Below, in pieces: positions 44,871 through 54,665 of a DNA stretch of 64,000 nucleotides. The position numbers were made by a program, and so were the translations under genes. The stretch lies in contig OW204009.1 of assembly GCA_934047225.1 (NCBI GenBank), forward strand, positions 18,364,898 to 18,428,897, in the 5' to 3' direction. The notes beneath the pieces are model-generated. The model was not told where the DNA came from. It worked only from the letters and a program-made list of their open reading frames with translations, and did not search any database. This DNA is from Ypsolopha sequella (Eukaryota; Arthropoda; Insecta; Lepidoptera; Ypsolophidae). How positions within the stretch are numbered: position 1 is the stretch's first letter; each line of letters begins with the position of its first letter.

Positions 44871-45054
44871 AAATTATTATTACATACGGCTTGAACACTC
44901 ACGTGTGATTGTTGTTGACTATATGCCAACCGTTTCACCGATACAATTTCGGCATTATCAAGGCGAGTGTCGTTCTTAGGACAACGACGCGGCGTTCACC
45001 GTCGTTGTCAAACGGGCACTGGCAGCCGCCGATCGCCGTATGTAATAATAATTT
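44871..45054. mobile_element. 184-bp MITE with perfect 20-bp TIR
   Basis: AAATTATTATTACATACGGC at 44871-44890 and its exact reverse complement at 45035-45054. The interior has CGGCGTTCACCGTCG-type GC-rich sequence. Confidence 0.8.
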
Positions 45055-45107
45055 AGTATGTCAGCTCACGCGAGTTTTAACAATATTAAAATAAAGTAAC
45101 TTTGGTT

Positions 45108-45644
45108 CCAATCCAATCAATCGGCCAATATCGGTCCACTGCTGGACATAGGCAGAGAATATAAAGACATAGGCCTCTCCAAGGGCACGCCCGTTTCTAT
45201 CTTCGGCCATCCTCATCCAGCCACTACCGGCAATCTTATTTAGATCGACAGTCCAGCGAGCTGGTGGGCGTCCTACACTGCGTCTGCCGGTTCATGGTCT
45301 CCACTCGAGAACCTTTCTCCCCCATCGGTTGTCGGTTCTTCGGCTGATGTGGCCAGCCCAATGCCAGTTCAGCTTGCTTATCTTAGAGGCTATGTCGATG
45401 ACTTTGGTTCTTTGACGAATCACCTAATTTCTGATATGATCCATCAAACAAACTCCGAGCATAGCCCGCTCCATAGCTCGCTGAGCGACTTTGAATCGGT
45501 GAACTAGTCCAACCGTCAGTGTCCACGAAATTAATTTCACGTGTCAGTGAAATTACGTCAGGTATTCTCCTCGGCCATTCCTCAGTGTTTAAAGACAAAA
45601 GTCTTCAACCCGTGCGTTCTGCCGGTCATGACTTACGGTGCCGA
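45108..45644 (-). mobile_element. RTE LINE 3' fragment with twin-priming inversion
   Basis: About 45115-45513 encodes, on the minus strand, the RTE tail (FKVAQRAMERAM, KLNWHWAGHI, EWRP, RWTVDL, GSGWMRMAEDR, YVQQW-like pieces, with stops). The segment immediately 5' of it in the element, FNPCVLPVMTYGAET, is on the + strand at about 45602-45650, inverted. AACTTTGGTT flanks the whole insertion (45098-45107 and 45645-45654). The element's 3' tail is GATTGATTGGATTGG (minus sense). Confidence 0.75.
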
Positions 45645-46039
45645 AACTTTGGTTGATATATCCAAATTTGACACAGACTAAACTGGTCTGTAGTGACTTA
45701 GATGGTAACAGCTCATGAAAAGTATAACTTTTTTTTTTTGTAAAAGAACTGTTATTTATAATAAGTTACCATATTATATGTTTTTATTGCGAAATCCATC
45801 GCTTTGAATACTCTAATTATATTAGAGTGCATTACAAACTTGAAATCAATCAGAAACAAATTTAAAAGCACAATTTTTTTCTAAAATATGCTGACCGCTT
45901 ACCGAGTCTCCAGTATGAATTTGCCTACATACATTTTTACGTCAACTTCTATATAAAACAGTTACGTAACTGGCTGACTGACTGTTTTTTTTTAATCAGT
46001 GTGAGCCGCGAATCTATACCTATATTATTGTAATCTACC

Positions 46040-46115
46040 ATGTTTTTAGGGTTCCGTACCCGTATTTTATGGTACCCCTTTGTGCGCGCGAGTCCGACTC
46101 GCGTTTAATCAAATT
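46040..46115. repeat. GGGTTCCG repeat fragment
   Basis: AGGGTTCCGTACCC and GCGCGCGAGTCCGACTCGCG match the repeat at 20227. Confidence 0.6.
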
Positions 46116-46184
46116 CCCATGGCTTAATTTTTAAAACTTTTTTTTTTTTTTTCAAATTTTGTTTCTGAGAATTTACGTCGTTTT

Positions 46185-46595
46185 TGGGCATAGTTTTCAT
46201 TATTTTGGTATATAAATGAACCATTATTTTTTTTTTGATTTTTTAAAGAATTGTCCGATATGACGTCACTTGAGAATTTTAGACATTACACCGATTGTGA
46301 TGTGTGATTGCTTAAAAAAAAGTGGTCTGTCTCTGTCTGTCTACTCATCTGTCATCCAGCTGTCAAATTAGTCGAAAGCAAATTATTATAATTTTTTCTT
46401 GATAGCAAAGGACACTGTTCTAAACAGCTATTTCTCAAGTGACGTCACAAGAAGGCAAATGCTAGTTGCAGCATTTTCGTAAAAATATCCATCATCATGA
46501 GGTTTTTTAGACCACAATTTCTAAAATACAGCTTATTACACCTAAATCTCGAAATGGTTTTCGAATTAACACAACTTAACATAATTCAATCAAAT
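46185..46595. repeat. Repeat family A, complete copy
   Basis: Both TGACGTCA palindromes are intact: ATATGACGTCACTTGAGAAT at about 46259 and CTCAAGTGACGTCACAAG at about 46434. It ends AACTTAACATAATTCAATC. Used here as the reference copy. Confidence 0.85.
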
Positions 46596-46759
46596 CTATT
46601 TATTTATTATTTATTTATTACTTATTTTGGAAAACTAGCGACTATTTTAATAACAATAGTAAAAAACTTGAATTAACTCTAGCTAGTCATTTAAAGTTTC
46701 CGCAAATAGTGTTAGACTAAATAATACTTAATCAAACCTTGACAAGTTATAAACAGATT

Positions 46760-47113
46760 CTTCTTCTTCTTGGGGTGCCATATCCTAGCAGATGTCGGCG
46801 ACCACCACACGAAACTCTTCTCTATTCTGTGCCAGTCTGCAGAGACTGGCAGCGTCTTTTATGTTAGTCCAAGTTTTTACGTTATCACTCCATGTCATTC
46901 GCCTTCTCCCCCTTCCTCGTTTTCCGTCCATTTTCCCTTCTAAAATGGCTCTATAGACGCATGTTAAAGATTTCATGGAGAGATAGAATAACAAATGAAG
47001 AAGTGCTTAACAGATTTAATAAAAGGCTTGAAGTATTAAAAATAATTAAGAGACGAAAGACAGCATATTTTGGTCACATTTATCGACATGAAAAGTATAA
47101 CATGTTGAAGAGC
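46760..47113 (-). mobile_element. LINE 3' fragment with twin-priming inversion and 11-bp target duplication
   Basis: The minus strand from about 46948 down to 46785 encodes AILEGKMDGKRGRGRRRMTW, WTNIKDAASLCRLAQNREEF and a stop, followed by a (AAG)n tail. The upstream part of the same protein (WLYRRMLKISWRDRITNEEV, IKRRKTAYFGHIYRHEKYN) is on the + strand from 46946 to about 47110. The two parts meet head to head at about 46946-46949. ATAAACAGATT flanks the insertion exactly (46749-46759 and 47114-47124). This is the signature of target-primed insertion with 5' inversion. It lies just upstream of host exon 3. Confidence 0.9.
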
Positions 47114-47214
47114 ATAAACAGATTGAAAGGAGGTTAAATACACAAGAAATAGCTCTTATTCAAAGAATGGGTTAGTAAAAATTATGTTGTAATTTTGCCT
47201 TTTTTTTAAACCAG

Positions 47215-47466
47215 GTGTCGCCACCTTCGAACTACTCCCTCTCCTCGGACAGCCTCCTAAAGACTGACGATGAAGATGTTCCCTTCGAAGAGTCTGATAT
47301 ACCGAGCTGTGTGTTTGACACGACTGAGGAGCCAAGAGAAGATGAAGCGCACACGCCGCGCCCTAGAGAGCGTATCAGGTCCAGTTCTTCAGTGACTATG
47401 AAGCATTATAAGGATATGCAGAACGAACTGTCGTCAGAGTTCGCGAAGCGTGATTGCTGTTTGGAG
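47215..47466 (+). CDS. Host gene exon 3: Ser/acidic-rich region
   Basis: Acceptor TTTTTTTAAACCAG ends at 47214; the donor is GAG|GTGATT at 47467, weaker than the others. 252 bp, 84 codons, phase 0 on both sides (residues 340-423). It starts SPPSNYSLSSDSLLKTDDED, a Ser-rich acidic stretch with casein-kinase-like sites, then DTTEEPREDEAHTPRPRERI and a Ser run (RSSSSV). The last part, KHYKDMQNELSSEFAKRDCC, looks helical and leads into exon 4. An alternative donor downstream cannot be excluded, but the frame join to exon 4 supports this one. Confidence 0.8.
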
Positions 47467-47985
47467 GTGATTTTGTTTCTTTTATTGCTTTGGAAACAAA
47501 GATTTCAAAAAGTAAATATAGGCCCTTACGGTAGTATGACAGCAACAAAATGTTTTCACTTTTAAATGCGTCACGCTCGCACGTTTGGAATCAGTGCTCA
47601 TCTGAACACTGATAGTTGGACGCCTTAATGAATTTTTACGGGAAAAGGGGTCTCAATATAGCGTCGTGTGCATTTTAAAGTGCACTAACATTTCAAGAAA
47701 TAAGAATAAAGCCAAAAAGGTGACATTCACATTCAAAAACAATGCAATAGATTTTAGGTACCGGGGCTCATCTAAACTTTTTTGAAATATTTGTTTGGAA
47801 ATGGATGCTTTGTTTGTATCTTGGTTAGAACTTAACATTTCATTTTTTTTGACATGATATTATTATTGAGTTTAATTTAGCAATGCATGACTTCTATTTA
47901 TGATTTTATGACATTTATTGAAATGATGATGATGATGATTTGTTTATAAGTTTATGTTTAATTGAATTCTATATAATTTTATATA

Positions 47986-48106
47986 ACGAGGGCGTTATGT
48001 GATTTCACGCCTTGTTCTTAAGAAACAGATGGCGCTGTCGTCGCTATAATATTGTTGCTTCATCTGTTTCTTAAGAACAAGGCGTGAAATCACATAACGC
48101 TCTCGT
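47986..48106. repeat. Hairpin with 46-bp arms in intron 3
   Basis: Left arm 47986-48031 and right arm 48061-48106 pair with one mismatch around a 29-base loop (ACGAGGGCGTTATGTGATTT outward). Probably a foldback MITE. In the pre-mRNA it would form a long stem 320 bases upstream of exon 4. Confidence 0.9.
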
Positions 48107-48202
48107 GAGCGTCCTATATGTGCAGTACAAATTAGTATATCAGGCAGAAGCAAAAATAACAGTGGACAAGTATGATGGAAGAATTCACCGGTCTAGGTAG
48201 GA

Positions 48203-48278
48203 ACCTCGGTGGCGCAATTGGTAGCACGCTTGTCTTGATAACAAGAGGTCGCAGGTTCGAATCGCAGGGGAATTTTTT
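48203..48278 (+). pseudogene. tRNA-like sequence
   Basis: A-box TGGCGCAATTGG at 48210 and B-box GGTTCGAATCG at 48254 have correct spacing. A perfect anticodon stem (CTTGT/ACAAG) carries loop CTTGATA (anticodon TGA in this fold). A TTTTTT terminator follows. The T stem and acceptor stem do not pair, and a serine tRNA would need a long variable arm. It is therefore best read as a tRNA pseudogene or tRNA-derived SINE head with an intact-looking pol III promoter. Confidence 0.55.
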
Positions 48279-48423
48279 CATATTCTTGTCTTTGGGTTTG
48301 TTTCTGATTGATCTTTTCTAGTTTGTATTGCACTCTAATAATATTACTTATCTAAATTTCCAATCAGCATGCAATTGTAAAACTTTCCATACGTTATTCC
48401 TAAAACAATGCCTTTGTCATCAG

Positions 48424-48542
48424 ATCCCCAAGGATTCGTCAAGGGAATTCTTTCGGGAGCACTTCATGAAGCTGGACGCCGAGCAGCGAAAGAACCTGTG
48501 CCTCCAGGTCGCCAAACTTGACTTGAAGACCACGGGCTTCGG
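48424..48542 (+). CDS. Host gene exon 4
   Basis: Acceptor GCCTTTGTCATCAG and donor TTCGG|GTGAGT at 48543 bracket 119 bp, entering in phase 0 and leaving in phase 2 (residues 424-462 plus two bases). The peptide, DSSREFFREHFMKLDAEQRK followed by NLCLQVAKLDLKTTGF, is a charged, helix-forming stretch with more conserved-looking composition than exons 1-3. It may lead into a folded C-terminal domain encoded beyond the window. No further exon could be identified up to 64000, so the next intron is at least 15.4 kb. Confidence 0.85.
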
Positions 48543-48576
48543 GTGAGTCTTTTGTTTTTGCATCTATCTTATGATT

Positions 48577-48830
48577 TTCCATCCATCAGCTTCGTTCGTG
48601 CACTGCTAGAAATAGGCCTCTTTCCAACATTTCTCCACTGTTGCTGGTCCTCCTGTAAGAAATGCCCATACTCACACACGCTGGGCAGGCGGGTTGGTGA
48701 GCGCGGTGCCGGAACCCTCGCACCAGTGACGCCGCTGTGACGTCACCAGTCTGTTTTATATAAGGGCCGGCAATTGGGGATGGATATTCCACCATCCATG
48801 TACCAGGCATGGTGGGCCACCCAGATGTGA
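48577..48830 (-). mobile_element. SINE-like family H, copy 3
   Basis: ATCCATCAGCTTCGTTCGTG, CGGGTTGGTGAGCGCGGTGC and CCAGGCATGGTGGGCC match the family; the 5' part (minus strand) is missing. It sits 35 bp after the exon 4 donor. Confidence 0.7.
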
Positions 48831-49706
48831 TTCTTTGATTGAGTAAAGAGGTGACTTAAGAGGATGGCATACCCTTGCAACTTTTTTTATTACCCGTCCA
48901 GCACAATAAGTCTAATGGCAAAGACCTTATTTGCTTTTCATAGAGGCGATTATATGTTGGCTCTTTGGCCTCTTTTTCTTGAACGCGTAATACTAGTGAT
49001 CACGCAGCGAAACAACAAATTGGTGTATTTTTAGCTAATACTGAAATATTTTGTTGGGAAAAAATATTGAATTCAGGTGATATACCTTCATATTTCTATT
49101 ACCTATTTTATAAAAAAAAATCAAGTTGATTGAAGTTCTTGAAGCGAACGTTTGAAAACAAAAAAAAAAGAGAGTGCAAAACATTTTTTTTTGACAAAAG
49201 TATAAATCTTAGTACATTGTTTATACGTAAGATCCCTAGAGAAAATATTAATAAACCAAATATATTTTTTTCAATACAAGGAGAGTCCGAATTTCTTCAA
49301 ACGAATCCTAGATAGCCTGGAGTTGGTGATGCTCTAGGCTCAGGTACAGTCTTAAGAAGTATCCACTTAAATAATTTACGGCTGTATCTCAGACACAAAC
49401 CGCTGACTTTTTTTATTAACGAAGCGAATAAATCAAACGCTATAAAACACTTAAGATTGTTTTACTTTAATTACAACTCAAAAGGTTAATTCCTAAGCAG
49501 CCTGTATTCTTATAGGATTAGTAATACATACTAATTAGTGCAGTCATACAATAATTATCGCTATAAATATTAATTCAAATGTAAACAGGAAAAGGCGTGA
49601 CACAATGTACCTATTATTATACTTACATATTATTATATGTAGCTATTATACATTATTGTAACTACCATAGAGGCGTTGATAGCCCTAAAGCGCTGATTCT
49701 AATTAA
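48831..49706. other. No gene seen
   Basis: AT-rich intronic sequence without supported features. Confidence 0.4.
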
Positions 49707-50108
49707 GGCACTACGGAAAAAAAATCGACACTTTGAGAACTTGCATATCTACTTCAGTAAATAATGTATTATTTAGATAAAATAGTATATTATTTTTGGA
49801 ATCTTTTTCTAGGGATCTCTTAAAACAGAAACGCGATTGGAGAAATTCGGCTCGGTAGAAATATTTAATGAAATGAGGTCGTTTTCGACACCAATTCTCC
49901 TGGTTTGACAATTTAGAATGACATATGGACTGAAATTATATTTTATTATCTAGGACCGGGTTAAACGAAATTTTCATAGCAACTTAAGTACATTTTATAT
50001 TAATGACACAACGACTTTTTGCTACTTTTCCACGAATCCGTCCCTCTCGCACTGAGGGTTTTTTCGCATATGGAGTAACAGGGACGCTAACACTTTTACA
50101 TATCGCCT
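49707..50108. mobile_element. TTAA-type element D, copy 3
   Basis: GGCACTACGGAAAAAAAATC through AACAGAAACGCGATTGGAG and CTCTCGCACTGAGGG to ACATATCGCC. It shows the empty site of the MITE inserted at 15757 in copy 1. Confidence 0.8.
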
Positions 50109-50192
50109 AAAGGCTATTTGTAAATTTTTTACCGTCCCTGTTACTCCATATCGTCACCTTAGAGTGAAAACCTCGGATGGCAAATTATATGA

Positions 50193-50590
50193 AAATAGTT
50201 TTTCAATGCAAGTGCTCGTAAGGGCCCACTTTTTATGCATCAAAACCGAACAGAAAGTCGTTTATTTTGCCCTAAGGCTTTATTATTATTATTTTTTTTA
50301 ATTTATTTACAATGGTTGGCTAACCTGAAGCCTTTCCTGTGTACCATAAATGTTATACTTTTTTTCCACTGTTTAACGGCTCTGGATACAGTCCTTTTGA
50401 GCCAATCATAATTTAAAGTTCACAAGATTATATTTGTTTGATTTCCTCACACTATGCATTGAAAAACGTAGTAGGATACACGGGCGCAAGAGCAATAAAT
50501 TACTCGGTTACGTTTAAAACACTCACCACGCTCGTATTTTAAATCGTCCTCTTAATTTATTCCTTTTCGCCCTTGTAGCATAAACTACTA
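50193..50590. mobile_element. Repeat family F, copy 4
   Basis: TTTCAATGCAAGTGCTCGTA to GTAGCATAAACTACTAT. Its last bases are followed directly by the TIR element at 50594. Confidence 0.85.
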
Positions 50591-50593
50591 TAA

Positions 50594-52031
50594 GGGTAAA
50601 GCCACGGATTTTGCCACATTTGCTCACTCGGAAATGTCCATTAAATTTTCTCTAAAAATATAAGTTACTACAGTTTTTAAAGCATTTTTATCGAATTAAG
50701 TAGTTCATTGTCTAATATGGCAAGTGGTTAAAGTTACAGAATACCGTTCTACAGCTGAGCAATTTCCACGTTTTCCCCAAAAATGGGGGATTTTAGAGTA
50801 AAAACAGCAGGGGAAAATTGAGGGCGGTTAACTTGGATCAAAATTTTCAAAACTTCTAGCCGTTTTAGATGTTCAATATTCAATTCCACGGCATCATCAT
50901 ATAATTGGCTAGTGTTTTATATGTTTGGCAAAAGAATACAACCGTTCTCTCTAAGTGTTTTCGGTGCTCGAATAATTTTACGTTATTTCTGACTTTTTCG
51001 TCACTAGTACAACGCGACCATTAATTGTCTCAAGTTTTTAGCTGAGTTTTGTAATTTGTATTTCTTTACGACTGGCCACACTAACGCTCATTATAAAATA
51101 AATAATAATAGCTCCAACTGTTATATTGCGTCAGTAGTTCAGTCAACTCTGTTATGAGTGCGCATGGTCAGTGGCTTGAAAAACACGTTTTGTTCACATT
51201 TACCAAGGTAAGCTTCAGATTTTTACTGATACTAATAGTGCTCTAGGTTCCAAAAACGCACAATTTTGAATACTGATGATTACAAAGACTTACATTTAGT
51301 GGTTTGCAAGTAATCTTTGTTTACGTTTACGCTACCGTGACCATTTCGCTACTTTTTTGACACTTCTTCGACACCGGTGACGTATTTCTTACGACACCTA
51401 AACTTCGATACCATTTTAAAGGTTTGGTTACACACGGCGGTCTATTTAGGTTAAAGTTTGTTTGTATGTAGGATGAAAATTAAATATATTAGACTTGTTT
51501 GTTATGATTACATATAATTAACATTAATATTTTATATTAATATTATAAATGCGAAAGCTAGTCTAATATATAATTTTCTTATATTTACAGATGCCTCTAA
51601 CATCGCATCGGCTGAAAAGTCAAATGTATAATCAAATGTAAAAGAGGTTCCGAAAGAGTGCTAAAACGGTATAATGAAAAAAAAGCTTCCATGAACAAAA
51701 GCGAACAAGAAAAGTTGCGGGCAACATAGAGAGAAAATAATAAAAAATATAGAACACAATCTCAATTAATTCAGGATGACAATTCACAAGTTGGCCTCTC
51801 TTGCAATGGCATAACTATCTCTAATAAAATTAAATCCAAATTTTGAAAACAAACTGTTACATTTTATTTTGATATTGTGTTTGGTGTAATCCAATCTTTA
51901 TAATTTTTCACTACCAGTTTTCGTCACTTTTACGCTACCGTAGCGTAAATTTTTCGTCACTTTTACGTCACCGTCGCGAAAAATTCTGCGACACTTTTTC
52001 GCGATTTGTGGCAAAATTGGTGGCCTTACCC
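50594..52031 (+). mobile_element. TIR transposon relic with a spliced gene-like interior
   Basis: GGGTAAAGCCACGGATTTTG... is mirrored by TTTGTGGCAAAATTGGTGG with CCTTACCC; ATAA flanks both ends and may be the target duplication. Inside there is promoter-like sequence (GTAGTTCAGTCAACTCTG at about 51130) and a donor AAG|GTAAGC (about 51208). An acceptor, TTCTTATATTTACAG (to 51590), is followed by ATG and a frame with early stops. In one frame MNKSEQEKLRAT, a stop, then RENNKKYRTQSQLIQDD is readable. CGTCACTTTTACGCTACCGT-type words repeat near the right end. It looks like a decayed autonomous element. Confidence 0.55.
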
Positions 52032-52142
52032 ATAATTATTTTTATTCATTATTCCTCGTATAAAATTTATCACACATAACACCCCTACAAGGTTTTCACT
52101 CTAAGACGACGATATGCGAAATATAGAGTCAATATGCGAAAT

Positions 52143-52394
52143 AATAAACTTTTAACAAAAAAATAACAACCGACTTCAAATTTAATAATAACTTTATTTC
52201 CAACGGCACTAAAAATATAGAAATAATTACATGAACTGACCGATATCTTTTATTCACACAAAACCTTCAACTACATAATCGTTTTAATATACAATATTTT
52301 TTTTTTTCAAAAATATACACAAGCTGTTATCAACATTTCATTTAACCAGGAGTCTTATTGATGTCGATTCGGTGTAACACGATTTAACTTATTT
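52143..52394. repeat. Element G-like start preceding the satellite
   Basis: AACTTTTAACAAAAAAATAA and CAACCGACTTCAAATTT match the element G core end. The rest of the stretch is AT-rich and unassigned. Confidence 0.5.
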
Positions 52395-54000
52395 GACACC
52401 TAGCTTTCCTCTATTTCAAACCACCTCTATATTACATTTGTAACTATCAAGCGCTAACACAACATCAGACACCTAGCTTCCCTCGCCGGTATTTCAAACC
52501 ACCTCTGTATTACATTGTAACTATCAAGCGCTAACACAACATCAGACACCTAGCTTCCCTCGCCGGTATTTCAAACCACCTCTATATTACATTGTAACTA
52601 TCAAGCGCTAACACAACATCAGACACCTAGCTTCCCTCGCCGGTATTTCAAACCACCTCTGTATTACATTGTAACTATCAAGCGCTAACACAACATCAGA
52701 CACCTAGCTTCCCTCGCCGGTATTTCAAACCACCTCTGTATTACATTGTAACTATCAAGCGCTAACACAACATCAGACACCTAGCTTCCCTCGCCGGTAT
52801 TTCAAACCACCTCTGTATTACATTGTAACTATCAAGCGCTAACACAACATCAGACACCTAGCTTCCCTCGCCGGTATTTCAAACCACCTCTGTATTACAA
52901 TTGTAACTATCAAGCGCTAACACAACATCAGACACCTAGCTTCCCTCGCCGGTATTTCAAACCACCTCTGTATTACATTGTAACTATCAAGCGCTAACAC
53001 AACATCAGACACCTAGCTTCGCTCGCCGGTATTTCAAACCACCTCTGTATTACATTGTAACTATCAAGCGCTAACACAACATCAGACACCTAGCTTCCCT
53101 CGCGGGTATTTCAAACCACCTCTGTATTACAATTGTAACTATCAAGCGCTAACACAACATCAGACACCTAGCTTCCCTCGCCGGTATTTCAAACCACCTC
53201 TGTATTACATTGTAACTATCAAGCGCTAACACAACATCAGACACCTAGCTTCCCTCGCCGGTATTTCAAACCACCTCTGTATTACATTGTAACTATCAAG
53301 CGCTAACACAACATCAGACACCTAGCTTCCCTCGCGGGTATTTCAAACCACCTCTGTATTACAATTGTAACTATCAAGCGCTAACACAACATCAGACACC
53401 TAGCTTCCCTCGCCTGTATTTCAAACCACCTCTGTATTACAATTGTAACTATCAAGCGCTAATACAACATCAGACACCTAGCTTCCCTCGCCGGTATTTC
53501 AAACCACCTTTGTATTACAATTGTAACTATCAAGCGTTAACACAACATCAGACACCTAGCTTCCCTCGCCTGTATTTCAAACCACCTCTGTATTACAATT
53601 GTAACTATCAAGCGCTAACACAACATCAGACACCTAGGTTCCCTCGCCTGTATTTCAAACCACCTCTATATTACAATTGTAACTATCAAGCGCTAACACA
53701 ACATCAGACACCTAGGTTCCCTCGCCGGTATTTCAAACCACCTCTATATTACAATTGTAACTATCAAGCGCTAACACAACATCAGACACCTAGCTTCCCT
53801 CGCCTGTATTTCAAACCACCTCTGTATTACAATTGTAACTATCAAGCGCTAACACAACATCAGACACCTAGCTTCCCTCGCCTGTATTTCAAACCACCTC
53901 TGTATTACAATTGTAACTATCAAGCGCTAACACAACATCAGACACCTAGCTTCCCTCGCCTGTATTTCAAACCACCTCTGTATTACGATTATAACTCTAT
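52395..54000. repeat. 77/78-bp minisatellite, ~21 units
   Basis: Units starting CAGACACCTAGCTTCCCTCG recur at 52466, 52543, 52620, 52697, 52774, 52851, 52929, 53006, 53083, 53161, 53238, 53315, 53393, 53471, 53549, 53627, 53705, 53783, 53861 and 53939, after a degenerate first unit at 52395. Units are 77 bp (TTACATTG) on the left and 78 bp (TTACAATTG) on the right. Between 52851 and 53393 the order 78-77-77 occurs twice, a 232-bp higher-order unit. Shared variants such as CGCGGGTATT lie 232 bp apart. Confidence 0.95.
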
Positions 54001-54028
54001 AGTGCCAAGTAATAAGAACCATTCATGA
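53510..54028 (+). other. Open frame across the 78-bp satellite units
   Basis: Where units are 78 bp, one frame stays open for about six copies of a 26-residue repeat (YYNCNYQALTQHQTPSFPRL plus YFKPPL). The frame ends just after the array. It begins at a near-ATG in the array and has no upstream exon, signal peptide or known homology that I recognise. I treat it as a chance or de novo frame, not a proven gene. Confidence 0.3.
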
Positions 54029-54251
54029 TCTAAACCTCGTGGCTTTACGAGATAAGAATACAGATTCTAGAGTCAAGGTTAATGTATATTGCGCTTCTCT
54101 ACTAGATAAGTGCTGGAGGCCGATTGACACGTCATAATTTATTTAGAACTAGCTTTGTCCATGGCTTCGCCCGTGTTAAATAAGTTTTTGTATAGTCGTA
54201 TTCCACTAATGCCACTATTCCATCTCATCCCATCCTCACCTTCCCATCCCA
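54029..54251. other. Spacer with a possible Helitron end
   Basis: ACTAGCTTTGTCCATGGCTT with CGCCCGTG at about 54149-54176 resembles an inverted Helitron terminus. Otherwise nothing is seen. Confidence 0.35.
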
Positions 54252-54365
54252 TTAAGAGGCTATGCGAATTTTATTTTTGTCACTGTCACTCCAAGCGAAA
54301 ACACGCTCAGTGCGAGAGGGGCAGATTCAGGGCGAAAGTGAAAAATGTTAGTTTTATAATTTTTA
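54252..54365. repeat. Dispersed repeat shared with 32123-32245
   Basis: AAGAGGCTATGCGAATTTTA and TGTCACTGTCACTCCAAGCG. Confidence 0.7.
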
Positions 54366-54665
54366 TAAAAAAACAACCACTCCGTGTGACGTCACTTGAG
54401 AAATGGCTGTTTAGAAATGTGTCCTTTGCTATCAAGATAAATTTATAATAATTTGCTTCCGACTGATTTGACAGATGGATGACAGATGAGTAGACGGACA
54501 GAGACGAACCACTTTTTTTATAAGCGATCACACTTCACAATTAGTATGATGTCTAAAATTCTCAAGTGACGTCATATCCGACAATTCTTTAAAAAATCAT
54601 AAAAAGGTGATGGTCAATTTATACACCAAATAGTGAAAACTATGTCCTAAAACGGCGTAAACTGT
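54366..54665. repeat. Repeat family A, partial copy
   Basis: GTGTGACGTCACTTGAGAAA and CTCAAGTGACGTCATATCCG retain both CRE-type palindromes; orientation is as in copy 1. Confidence 0.8.

Noticed and set aside
48203..48278. Functional serine tRNA (anticodon TGA)
   Set aside because: The acceptor and T stems do not pair and there is no long variable arm, so it is called tRNA-like only.
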